From NCBI GenBank assembly GCA_016286345.1, contig JAEESL010000001.1, positions 1 through 50,218 on the forward strand: DNA of 50,218 nt, in the 5' to 3' direction. The stretch's first letter is position 1. The number at the start of each line of letters is the position of its first letter. A program made the position numbers and the translations under genes. Shown here one piece after another: positions 27,080 to 34,875 of the stretch. The notes below the pieces were generated by a model. The model searched no databases. It saw nothing but the letters and a program-made list of their open reading frames with translations, and was not told the DNA's origin. The stretch comes from Dehalococcoidales bacterium. Its GTDB lineage: Bacteria > Chloroflexota > Dehalococcoidia > Dehalococcoidales > UBA1222.

Positions 27080-28254
27080 TATCTGTTTTCCAGCATTTCT
27101 ATAAATGCTTCAATTCTTGTTCTTAGCTGGCCTTCATCTCCGGGAGCATAATCGGTTCGTACATGCAGGAACGGAACTTCGTTTTCCTCACAGATGTCTT
27201 CCAGCTTTTTGCTTTCGATATCAAACGGATCACATGCGTGAACTGTAATGCTGATCACTCCGTCAACATTCCATTCCTTCACTGTATCCATGAATTGTTC
27301 GAATCTTCTTGTGTTGGGGCTCATGACAGCACATGGTACTTCCAGATATTTATCTGCAATTGCATGCATGGGATCAGGATCCGATTCATCAATGGGTCTT
27401 CTCATGTTTAGAATACCGCAGCATCCCTCATAGCAGACGATTGCAGCACCAAGATCTTCGATTGTCTTGATTGTTTTATCTATAACTCCGTCAAGACCTG
27501 CTCCTGAAACCAGAATTCGGACCGGATGCTCATCCTTTTTGTATGGTCCTTTGCCTTCTTTCCAGTTCTCTTCCATTATCTGAAGCATTCTTTCGGTTTT
27601 TTCGATTTTGTTCTTTTTATCAAGCATGAAATACTCAGCGGTAAGAACGCTTCTCATTTGTAAACCTGTCATGGCAGGAGGATCGTATTTGCCGAGTTCA
27701 TACATCCTGGCAGTCTGGCTTCGTTCTATATTGAGTGTGTGAATCGATTTCCTCAGGTCTTCGTCAGTTATCGTTACATTGAATCTCTTTTCCAGTGCAT
27801 CCTTGAATAATTCAAGTTCTGCCTGCCAGCTTGACAGAGATCTTTCCTTGTCAGGAACATTGGGAAGATGAATTACATGCATGTCCTTCAGTTTGCCCAG
27901 CATTTCATACATCTTCTTTTTCCCGTCGCAGGTTGTTTCACCGACGATGATATCGGAATAAAAAGCAAACGGGCAGGTCTTTCCAAGAATATTTCCATAA
28001 CTTGATTTAATAAGAGGACAAAGATTCGCCGGAAGTTCTGTTTCTGCAAGCGGAATGGGAGGATCATAGTTGAATCCGCAAAGAAGTACGTTATAAAAAC
28101 CGGGGGCATTGATTATTTCCATCGGTGCATACTGACAGAATGAACCGATAACAATATCACCGTTTTCTGAGGCATTTTTCACGAAAATACTGGCATTCTT
28201 TTTTGCATTTGCAAATTCATCCATTATTTCGCTAAGTTCTTGTTCTTTACTCAT
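27079..28254 (-). CDS. 2-hydroxyacyl-CoA dehydratase / double-cubane-cluster family subunit (B)
   Basis: Iron-sulfur protein of 391 residues in the HgdB/YjiM family. Family landmarks include FCQYAPMEIINAPGF, LCPLIKSSYGNIL, the TTCDGKKKMYEML segment, LVSGAGLDGVIDKTIKTIE, CYEGCCGILNMRRP and CAVMSPNTRRFEQF, then HACDPFDIES. Cysteines in CPLIKSS, TTCDGKKK, EGCCG and CAVMSPN are candidate cluster ligands. It is a paralogue of the gene at 28514-29650; the two may form a heterodimer. Members either dehydrate 2-hydroxyacyl-CoAs by a ketyl-radical route or, as double-cubane proteins, reduce small molecules. No CoA-transferase gene is nearby, which favours the second role. Confidence 0.88.
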   Translation of the reverse strand: MSKEQELSEIMDEFANAKKNASIFVKNASENGDIVIGSFCQYAPMEIINAPGFYNVLLCGFNYDPPIPLAETELPANLCPLIKSSYGNILGKTCPFAFYSDIIVGETTCDGKKKMYEMLGKLKDMHVIHLPNVPDKERSLSSWQAELELFKDALEKRFNVTITDEDLRKSIHTLNIERSQTARMYELGKYDPPAMTGLQMRSVLTAEYFMLDKKNKIEKTERMLQIMEENWKEGKGPYKKDEHPVRILVSGAGLDGVIDKTIKTIEDLGAAIVCYEGCCGILNMRRPIDESDPDPMHAIADKYLEVPCAVMSPNTRRFEQFMDTVKEWNVDGVISITVHACDPFDIESKKLEDICEENEVPFLHVRTDYAPGDEGQLRTRIEAFIEMLENR

Positions 28255-28272
28255 TGATATGTATCCTTGTCT

Positions 28273-28527
28273 TTATAATTCGATTGTATAAATCTCGGAA
28301 AACTTTAAACCTTTTCCGGTTATATAGAGAACGAGATTGTCTTTTTCCTCTTCAGCTGCCTGCCATGCGAAACCGCAGCCGGCAGTAATGGAGTTGGGAA
28401 CAGGTATGAGCTCTCCTGCAACTCCATCTGCCTTGCACGATTCTTCCATTGCCAGTGCTGCAGTCGTGTTGGGAAATGTTATTACTGTGTATACTTTCTT
28501 TTCTTTAAGCATGTTAAATTGTCTCAA
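28273..28527 (-). CDS. DUF3343 putative Se/S-carrier-like protein
   Basis: Small protein of 84 residues matching the DUF3343 pattern: a beta-strand start (KVYTVITFPNTTAALAMEESCK), LIPVPNSITAGCGFAW with a conserved Cys-Gly, and a terminal strand. The Pfam family is described as putative Se/S carrier-like. The start overlaps the end of the upstream dehydratase-family gene by 14 bases and the next one starts 18 bases after, so it is embedded between the two reductase subunits. With a cysteine-desulfurase-like enzyme in the same operon, a persulfide or selenide relay via the CG cysteine is a reasonable inference, not shown. Confidence 0.8.
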   Translation of the reverse strand: MRQFNMLKEKKVYTVITFPNTTAALAMEESCKADGVAGELIPVPNSITAGCGFAWQAAEEEKDNLVLYITGKGLKFSEIYTIEL

Positions 28528-29650
28528 GGAATGCTGCTATACGTGTATCGATCTGACCGTCATCTGAATGAGAGTAATCTGTTTCAAGATTCATGTAAGG
28601 AACATTGATCTCATTGCATTTTTCCTGAAGAGCACGTGATTCGATCATATACGGATGGCATCCCTGAAGTGTGACATCAAGTACACCTTCAGCCTTGAAT
28701 TCCCTGACGAGATTGGGGATGTTCTCGAAACGGTGGATGTTGGGTGACATTACTGCACAGCCGATCTTGAGATAAGCATCTGCAAAGGCATCATAAATAT
28801 CAGGATTCTCTGTATCAACAAAGCATCGCATCGGTTTGATGCCGGAACAGTTTTCAAAGCAGACAACTCTTCCGTTGTTCTTTTCTATTGAACCTACGAC
28901 TTTATCAAGTACACCGCCGATAGGACATCCTGTGACAAGAATTCGTTTTTCGTCAGGATTTGTTGCATTTTCTTCCTTGATTTTTGCAACGAGTTCATGA
29001 ACAGACTGGATTGCACTTTCCAAATCAAAATTGAATTTGATGCTGTCCAGGAATTTGTAGAGCTGTACACTGGGAACAGGGGCGGGAACAGCATGCTGAA
29101 GTTCCATGAGCTCCAGGCAGGCTCTTCTGTATTCATTTCGTTTAACTGCTGCTTTTCTCAGATCATCATCGGTAATCTTCACACCGAATTTTTCCTCTGT
29201 CTTTTTTACCAGCAGTTTGATTTCATTTGCCATTAACGGCTTCGCATACGGTCGGTCAATGCCCTGGGGAATCTGCATCATGTAAACGTCCTTTAATTTA
29301 CCCAGACGTTCATACATTTTCTTTTTGCCGTCACAAGTTGATTCGCCGATGATCATATCTGCAAAGTATGTATACGGGCATTTTTCGGTAAGTGCAAAAC
29401 CGTAGCTTGATTTGATAAGTGGGCATAAATTCTTTGGTAATTCAGTTTCTGCATCGGCGATCGTTTCATCACTCATGCCGCACAGACTTACAGAAAGGAT
29501 TCCGCCGGCGTCAAAAATCTCCAGGGGAGCGAATGTACAGAAGTAACCGACAACGTTCTTTCCCTCATCCTTGACTTTCTTCATCTTCAGGAAGCCTTTT
29601 TTCCTTCCTTCAGCGTAGTCTTCGAATTTTTCTGGTAACAGATGTTCCAT
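28514..29650 (-). CDS. 2-hydroxyacyl-CoA dehydratase / double-cubane-cluster family subunit (A)
   Basis: Iron-sulfur protein of 378 residues, paralogous to the subunit at 27079-28254. Segments in order: GYFCTFAPLEIFDAGG, NLCPLIKSSYGFAL, GESTCDGKKKMYERL, VTGCPIGGVLDKVVGSIE, CFENCSGIKPMRCF, IGCAVMSPNIHRFE and QGCHPYMIESR, ending in LETDYSHSDDGQIDTRIAAF. The last motif is nearly repeated in subunit B (RTDYAPGDEGQLRTRIEAF). Compared with HgdA/HgdB the sequence looks closer to YjiM/double-cubane proteins. It starts 14 bases after the activator gene stops and is the first reductase subunit of the operon. The reaction is unknown. Confidence 0.88.
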   Translation of the reverse strand: MEHLLPEKFEDYAEGRKKGFLKMKKVKDEGKNVVGYFCTFAPLEIFDAGGILSVSLCGMSDETIADAETELPKNLCPLIKSSYGFALTEKCPYTYFADMIIGESTCDGKKKMYERLGKLKDVYMMQIPQGIDRPYAKPLMANEIKLLVKKTEEKFGVKITDDDLRKAAVKRNEYRRACLELMELQHAVPAPVPSVQLYKFLDSIKFNFDLESAIQSVHELVAKIKEENATNPDEKRILVTGCPIGGVLDKVVGSIEKNNGRVVCFENCSGIKPMRCFVDTENPDIYDAFADAYLKIGCAVMSPNIHRFENIPNLVREFKAEGVLDVTLQGCHPYMIESRALQEKCNEINVPYMNLETDYSHSDDGQIDTRIAAFLETI

Positions 29651-29664
29651 TTACATCCTCCGTT

Positions 29665-30435
29665 TTATTTGATATTGCAAGCAAATAAAGACGCCCCAAG
29701 TGCTCCTGCATATCTTCCCAGCGGATCGCTTTTTACTTCGGTGCCAAGTTTCTCAGACAGGGAATCCAGAATAAAAGGAATCTCACAAAGTCCGCCTGTC
29801 AGGCGTACAACATTGTTAGTTCCTGTTATCTTTCCCATCTGACCTCTGACCTTATTCGTAATCGAATCCACCACACCGTATGCTATGTCCTCTTTGCTCG
29901 TACCACGTCCTATAAGAGAAACCACTTCAGATTCGGCAAAGACCGTACACATTGAAGATATTGAAATGTGGTTTTTGCTTGATCTTGCCAGTTCGCACAG
30001 TGAATTAATATCGACGCCAAGAGTATTGGCCATTATTTCAAGGAATTTTCCTGTTCCGGCAGAACACTTGTCATTCATGTTGAAATTCTTGACTGCACCG
30101 TTTTCGATTTCAATTACCTTTGTATCCTGACCGCCGATATCGATCACAGTGAAGTTCTTTTCATTGAACAGATAGCATGCTCCTTTACCATGGCATGAGA
30201 TCTCTGTGATTGTCTTATCCATATACGGAACTGATATTCTTCCGTATCCGGTTGCTACACATTTGAAATCATCTCGTTCGATTCCGTTATTCTTCAGTTC
30301 TTCGAGTATTCCATTCGCAGTATCAAGACAATTCCAGCCGGTTGGAACCACTTTTTTGTAATGAATTTCTTTGTTTTCATTCAGCACTATGACTTTTGTG
30401 CTTGTTGAGCCCATGTCTATACCAAGATAATACAT
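29665..30435 (-). CDS. 2-hydroxyacyl-CoA dehydratase activator (BadF/BadG/HgdC ATPase)
   Basis: ATP-dependent one-electron donor of 256 residues. The ASKHA ATPase core shows GIDMGSTSTKVIVL, VIDIGGQDTKVIEI and LTGGLCEIPFI. The two cysteines that let the dimer hold a bridging [4Fe-4S] cluster are C124 in NDKCSAGTGKF and C163 in SSMCTVFAESE, at the same spacing as in HgdC. It hydrolyses ATP to push a low-potential electron into the partner clusters. GGGG precedes the ATG by five bases, and a TTGACA-N18-TAAAAT promoter lies upstream. It is the first gene of the reductase operon. Confidence 0.95.
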   Translation of the reverse strand: MYYLGIDMGSTSTKVIVLNENKEIHYKKVVPTGWNCLDTANGILEELKNNGIERDDFKCVATGYGRISVPYMDKTITEISCHGKGACYLFNEKNFTVIDIGGQDTKVIEIENGAVKNFNMNDKCSAGTGKFLEIMANTLGVDINSLCELARSSKNHISISSMCTVFAESEVVSLIGRGTSKEDIAYGVVDSITNKVRGQMGKITGTNNVVRLTGGLCEIPFILDSLSEKLGTEVKSDPLGRYAGALGASLFACNIK

Positions 30436-30464
30436 AATGACCCCAAATCAATGTGATATGTGTG

Positions 30465-30494
30465 ATTTTATTTATAAAGTGATTTGATTGTCAA
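30465..30494 (-). promoter_or_regulatory. Promoter of the reductase operon, containing TTGACAATCAA
   Basis: On the minus strand TTGACA (30489-30494) and TAAAAT (30465-30470) are 18 bases apart, about 30 bases before the activator ATG. The -35 is part of TTGACAATCAA, the same 11-mer that forms the importer promoter 4.6 kb away. TTTATAAA octamers flank it on both sides (30472-30479 and 30511-30518). Confidence 0.65.
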
Positions 30495-30657
30495 ACAAAA
30501 ATATATTTATAAATGAAAACAGTGATGAACATCATCGGTCTTTTTTTAATTCATCTGCTTCAGAAAAATATAAAAAAACTATTTCATATGTAATGAATAA
30601 ATGATAATATTAGGCGAATTTAAATTTTGCATGAGAAAATCTTGGAAAGCAGACATT

Positions 30658-31548
30658 ATGGATAAAATTCGAATAAAACGAGTCGGTTCAGTATCAGTTA
30701 GTTTTGTTTTCTTTGTGGTTTTATATATCGTTTTATTTTTCGCCACAAGTTACTTTTCTTCTCATGGAATAGGAGTAATTGGGCGGGGAGTTTCAATTCC
30801 AGGTATTATTACTGCTCTAGAGTTTGTAGTTGCTATCGCTATTGCTCTTAGTGACTATAGAATCGGTGGATGGGTCTCAATTGGGTTACTTTCACTATCT
30901 TTATTGTCTGCAAGTATCTCCATCATCACTTCTGGCGACCTCAGAGCTCTGTCTGGTGTGATGTATAACGTTGCCAGTATTGTTGGTATTTTAATGATCA
31001 GAAGAGGCCTTAAAAATGAACGTAAACTGGCTGATATTGATCCTCTTACCGGTGTTGCAAATAAAAGAGCAATCATTGAATCAATAGAACAGAAAATCGA
31101 ACTGAAACGCCCATTTTATCTGTTGTTCCTCGATCTTGATCATTTTAAGGAACTGAATGATACATATGGTCATGAAGAGGGTGATGTTATCCTTTCAGAG
31201 ATAGCATCAAAATGGAATGACGCTTTTAAACATTACGGACAGTTGGGACGTTATGGCGGAGATGAATTTCTTTATATCACTTTAGAAAAAGATGAAGACA
31301 AGGTGAAAGATCTTGCAAAAAGGTTTATCCGTGTTCTCTTGTCCCTTGATATCAATATCGATATAAATGTATCTGTCAGTATAGGTATCGTCAAATATGA
31401 CGGAGAAAACAATATTACGGTCAAGAAACTGATCAGTAATGCGGATACAGCAATGTACAATGCCAAAATGAACGGCCGACACGAAATTTGTGTATATAAT
31501 GATTCGCTGAGCAGAGAAAAGACATCACCTACCGCATCTAATGACTGA
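30658..31548 (+). CDS. Membrane-bound diguanylate cyclase (GGDEF)
   Basis: Predicted c-di-GMP synthase of about 296 residues. I favour ATG 30658 (MDKIRIKRVGS) since GGAAAG lies ten bases upstream; earlier in-frame ATGs lack a site. Four membrane helices (about 13-33, 46-64, 70-90, 95-112) form an unrecognised sensor unit. The GGDEF domain follows at about 128-285: DPLTGVANKRA, FLDLDHFKELNDTYGH, active-site RYGGDEF, and SIGIVKYDG. The RxxD inhibitory site five residues before GGDEF is absent (the position reads HYGQ), so product inhibition is probably missing. It is the first of two cyclase genes on this strand, divergent from the reductase operon. Confidence 0.88.
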   Translation: MDKIRIKRVGSVSVSFVFFVVLYIVLFFATSYFSSHGIGVIGRGVSIPGIITALEFVVAIAIALSDYRIGGWVSIGLLSLSLLSASISIITSGDLRALSGVMYNVASIVGILMIRRGLKNERKLADIDPLTGVANKRAIIESIEQKIELKRPFYLLFLDLDHFKELNDTYGHEEGDVILSEIASKWNDAFKHYGQLGRYGGDEFLYITLEKDEDKVKDLAKRFIRVLLSLDINIDINVSVSIGIVKYDGENNITVKKLISNADTAMYNAKMNGRHEICVYNDSLSREKTSPTASND

Positions 31549-31733
31549 TGCTGATTGTTGTGAGTTATTCTTAGATTTTTTATTCTTATTTTTTTTCTTT
31601 GATATTATCAAAAGAATTACTTCTGTATTATACTAAAATGAGATTGTCTTTATCGAATGGTAATGGCAGTGTTGGTTTGTGTTTCCTTCAGTGGAGGCCG
31701 GACTAGAGGATTCCTATGAGGTGATAATAGGTC

Positions 31734-33065
31734 GTGTTAAAAGGAAAAAGCTATTTACAATTGGTTGATAATCTTCCTGAAGAGGAAAGAACATCAGAAA
31801 ATATGCTTGCCCTTCTTGAAAAGGAAATCGGAATGATGCCGGGAGGTTTCTTTAAATACCGTGCAGAAAGAAACAGCCGTCAGGAATTTGTATACGTAAG
31901 CGATTCTATGCTCAAACTTCTTGGTTTTTCCACTGTTGAGGATTTCAAGAACAGCTGCAATAACAGTTTCTTTGAATTTGTCTATGAAGAAGACCGTGAA
32001 TCAGCAATGAATGACATTTATTCCCAGATAAGAAAAGGATCTGAGGATTATTGTGTTTACCGTGTCAGAAAAGCTGATGGCTCTTTGATGTGGGTGTTTG
32101 ATCGCGGATACAAGGCCACGGACAGTAATGGTGTCGATTGGTTCTACGTTATTATTCTTAACGCAGATAGTTTCATGCGTCAGCATATCAAGATTGAAGC
32201 AGAGCATGAAGAACTCCAGCTTATCAATCGTATTCCCGGTATGGCTACATGGGAGTATTATCCCAACAGGGATACTCTTGCAGTACGCATTACCAATTCA
32301 GAAGGTGAAATCATAGGAATCTGTGAGGATGACTTCCTCAAACGACTTAATGAAATTTCATGGATTAGTAAATCATCTGTCAGCATTATCAGGGACAATA
32401 TCCAGAAAATTCTTGAAGTCCATAGTTCAGGTTCATTTGAGTTCGAAATCAAAGTAAAAGATGAACTGTTGTGGTATAAGACAACTTTTGCAAGTATTAC
32501 ATCAAGTAGAAATAAACTGAATATTATTGCTGGACTTGCCTTCAGCATTGAAAACTATCGCAATGAAGCGGAACAATGGCGAGAAAAGGCATCAATGGAT
32601 TCTCTGACAGGTCTTTATAATCATGCATATCTGCTGAAAACCATTGAATATCATCTGTCAGAGAATAAACCGGGCACCATGCTTATGATTGATATAGACG
32701 GTTTCAAAGCTATCAATGATAACTACGGACATGTTTTCGGTGATACTATTCTGAAAAAATATGCAACAACAATGATGGAATTGTTCAGACCAAGTGACAC
32801 TATAGTCCGATATGGCGGCGATGAATTTGCCGTATTTGTTCCGATGATGACGGATCACGAACTGTTGGATAACAGGACAAAGAAGCTGATGGATACACTT
32901 CACAATATCACAACTCCTGACGGAAACTCTGTTAATGCCAGTATTGGTCTTTATGTATATGACGGAAAAGAGAACATCTCTGTAGAAGATATGATCGTCA
33001 GAGCAGATAAAGCTTTGTATACTGCCAAGAACAGTGGCAAAGCAACGTATTCATTCTACAAATAA
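31734..33065 (+). CDS. PAS-containing diguanylate cyclase (GGDEF)
   Basis: Soluble cyclase of 443 residues starting at a GTG with GAGGTG ten bases upstream. A PAS domain (about 35-145, with FVYVSDSMLKLLGFSTVEDF and RVRKADGSLMWVFDRG) is followed by a second PAS-like region (about 150-275). The GGDEF domain covers about 280-443: DSLTGLYNHAYL, MIDIDGFKAINDNYGH, VRYGGDEFAVF and SIGLYVYDG. An RxxD inhibitory site (RPSD) stands exactly five residues before GGDEF, so feedback by c-di-GMP is likely, unlike the membrane cyclase 186 bases upstream. No phosphodiesterase domain is present. It ends at a bidirectional terminator. Confidence 0.9.
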   Translation: MLKGKSYLQLVDNLPEEERTSENMLALLEKEIGMMPGGFFKYRAERNSRQEFVYVSDSMLKLLGFSTVEDFKNSCNNSFFEFVYEEDRESAMNDIYSQIRKGSEDYCVYRVRKADGSLMWVFDRGYKATDSNGVDWFYVIILNADSFMRQHIKIEAEHEELQLINRIPGMATWEYYPNRDTLAVRITNSEGEIIGICEDDFLKRLNEISWISKSSVSIIRDNIQKILEVHSSGSFEFEIKVKDELLWYKTTFASITSSRNKLNIIAGLAFSIENYRNEAEQWREKASMDSLTGLYNHAYLLKTIEYHLSENKPGTMLMIDIDGFKAINDNYGHVFGDTILKKYATTMMELFRPSDTIVRYGGDEFAVFVPMMTDHELLDNRTKKLMDTLHNITTPDGNSVNASIGLYVYDGKENISVEDMIVRADKALYTAKNSGKATYSFYK

Positions 33066-33087
33066 CAAATTGATACCATGTAATAAA

Positions 33088-33121
33088 AAAGAAGGCTTTA
33101 TGAGATCATAAAGCCTTCTTT
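33088..33121. terminator. Bidirectional terminator between the PAS-GGDEF and NSS transporter genes
   Basis: Perfect 15-bp stem, AAAGAAGGCTTTATG (33088-33102) with CATAAAGCCTTCTTT (33107-33121), loop AGAT, with A- and T-rich flanks. It serves two convergent genes. Confidence 0.9.
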
Positions 33122-33138
33122 GTAATAATCAGAACTGT

Positions 33139-34701
33139 TTATTCGGCTTCATCAGGGATCTGATCCCATTCGATATTGTCTTCTTTGAAACCTTTCTTTT
33201 CTTTCTGTTTGATTACGATTCTGATAATGACACCAAGGAAAAGACAGAACAGAACTATTGCCCAGCCGAAGATTGCATTGGCAGCTACAGAGTAGCCGTC
33301 TCCTGCGCCATAGATACCCTTGCCGCTCCCGGTGATAAGACTGATCAGATTCCAGATTACCAGGCCGAAAAGAATGACGGGGGTAATAAATTTGATTGAG
33401 GTGACAAACCACGCCTTAGGCATTTTGTATCCGTTTGTGTTTCGGTTGATCTGATATAAAACTTTGTCCGGTTTTGTTATCCATCCGATTGCAATTGCTT
33501 CGAGAGCACCGCAAATCAGGATAGGATATGCATTGATGAAGTAATCCTGGATATCAAGGAATGCAACACCGGCACTGTTGATAAAGACAAAGCCGAGTAC
33601 AAATTCCACAGCACAGAAGATCAATGTTGTCTTTTTCTTGTCCCAGTGGAATTTGTCTGAGAATGCTGTTGACGTGCCTTCTACGATGGAGAACATTGAG
33701 TCGACCGCAAGAGTGACCAGACAGAAGTAGAAGACATATGCAAACAGTGAATTGACCCATGGAATACCGGTAAGAAGAACGATTGCCTGAGGATAGATGA
33801 TGAAAGCTGTGGCGATACCGGATGCACTCATGTTGTCAAGCATACCGACACCTGCCATAGTGGTGAACATTACGACTGATGATAACAGTGAGATACAGAA
33901 GTCCAGTACTGCAATGATTGTTGCATCAAGGGCAATGTTTGAATCCTTCTTAAGGAATGAACCATAGGCGAACATGATTGCCATAGCACATGACAATGAA
34001 TAGAAACACTGACCGAAGGCATCAGCCCAGATCATTGAATTGCCGAGGGCTGACCAGTCAGGAATGAATAATTTTGCGATGCCATCCATTGCATTTGGAA
34101 GAGTGAAACCTCTTACAGCAAGAATGACCAGACAGATAACCGGTAAAGAGACTGTGTATTTAACTACTTTGCTTACCGATGATGTGCCGTTTCTTATGCA
34201 GTACCAGCATGATGCCCATGCTACGACAAGACAAAGGAATACAGGCCAGACGATCAGAGAGTTCGCACCTTCAGTGAACCCTGTTGTCCATGAAGTTTTG
34301 ATTGTATCTGCCCATAATGAGCTTGCGGCCGCAGTATCACCTGTGAAACCCGCAAATTTGTAGGAAAGGAAGAACATTAAGATTACCCATGCGAAAACAA
34401 CAGCATAATAGATTGAAATCGCGATACCATTTCCTACTGAGATCCATCCGATTCCTTCTGCTTTTTTGCTGAGTGCCCGCATTGAACCTGGAGCGCCCTG
34501 CATAGTTTTACGACCGATTGAGATTTCAGCCATAAGCAGAGGAATACCGATAAGTAACATGGCAATGATATAAACGAAAAGGAATGTACCACCGCCGTAT
34601 TTTGCAGCAAGTCCAGGGAAGCGCCATGCGTTGCCTAAACCAACTGCTGAGCCAACAGCACCGAGGATGAATGTGGCTCTAGAAGACCATTTATCACGCA
34701 T
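33139..34701 (-). CDS. Sodium-dependent NSS/SNF-family transporter
   Basis: Secondary transporter of 520 residues with about 12 helices, of the LeuT/SNF fold that co-transports sodium with amino acids or related compounds. The N-terminal signature is GAVGSAVGLGNAWRFPGLAAKYGGGTF, carrying the unwound TM1 sodium and substrate sites. Also visible are IPLLMAEISIGRK, the TM6 region WADAFGQCFYSLSCAMAIMF and TM8 VDSMFSIVEG. SD AAGGAG precedes ATG, and a TATAAT at 34744-34749 (minus) is a likely -10. The substrate is not predictable. It stands alone between two terminators. Confidence 0.9.
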   Translation of the reverse strand: MRDKWSSRATFILGAVGSAVGLGNAWRFPGLAAKYGGGTFLFVYIIAMLLIGIPLLMAEISIGRKTMQGAPGSMRALSKKAEGIGWISVGNGIAISIYYAVVFAWVILMFFLSYKFAGFTGDTAAASSLWADTIKTSWTTGFTEGANSLIVWPVFLCLVVAWASCWYCIRNGTSSVSKVVKYTVSLPVICLVILAVRGFTLPNAMDGIAKLFIPDWSALGNSMIWADAFGQCFYSLSCAMAIMFAYGSFLKKDSNIALDATIIAVLDFCISLLSSVVMFTTMAGVGMLDNMSASGIATAFIIYPQAIVLLTGIPWVNSLFAYVFYFCLVTLAVDSMFSIVEGTSTAFSDKFHWDKKKTTLIFCAVEFVLGFVFINSAGVAFLDIQDYFINAYPILICGALEAIAIGWITKPDKVLYQINRNTNGYKMPKAWFVTSIKFITPVILFGLVIWNLISLITGSGKGIYGAGDGYSVAANAIFGWAIVLFCLFLGVIIRIVIKQKEKKGFKEDNIEWDQIPDEAE

Positions 34702-34816
34702 GCTTTACTCCTTTATAAATTTTTTATAAAAAAGATTTGTAACATTATAGCTTTAATCACGCATAAATACCATATATATGTTGATATTTATGAAGCAAAA
34801 ATGCTACCGCAAATCT

Positions 34817-34850
34817 AAAAAAAAGAACCTGCTCCACGCAGGTTCTTTTT
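34817..34850 (-). terminator. Intrinsic terminator after tyrS
   Basis: Stem AAAAAGAACCTG (34820-34831) with CAGGTTCTTTTT (34839-34850), loop of seven bases. The minus-strand transcript leaves it through a T-run of about eight. It closes the MFS-ribF-tyrS group. Confidence 0.88.
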
Positions 34851-34875
34851 ATAAAAATACATTATCGTTCAGATA

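Noticed and set aside
25946-30435. Ordinary 2-hydroxyglutarate-type fermentation operon
   Set aside because: The activator and dehydratase-family subunits fit, but the expected CoA-transferase, 2-hydroxyacid dehydrogenase and acyl-CoA dehydrogenase are absent, while Se/S-handling genes are present.
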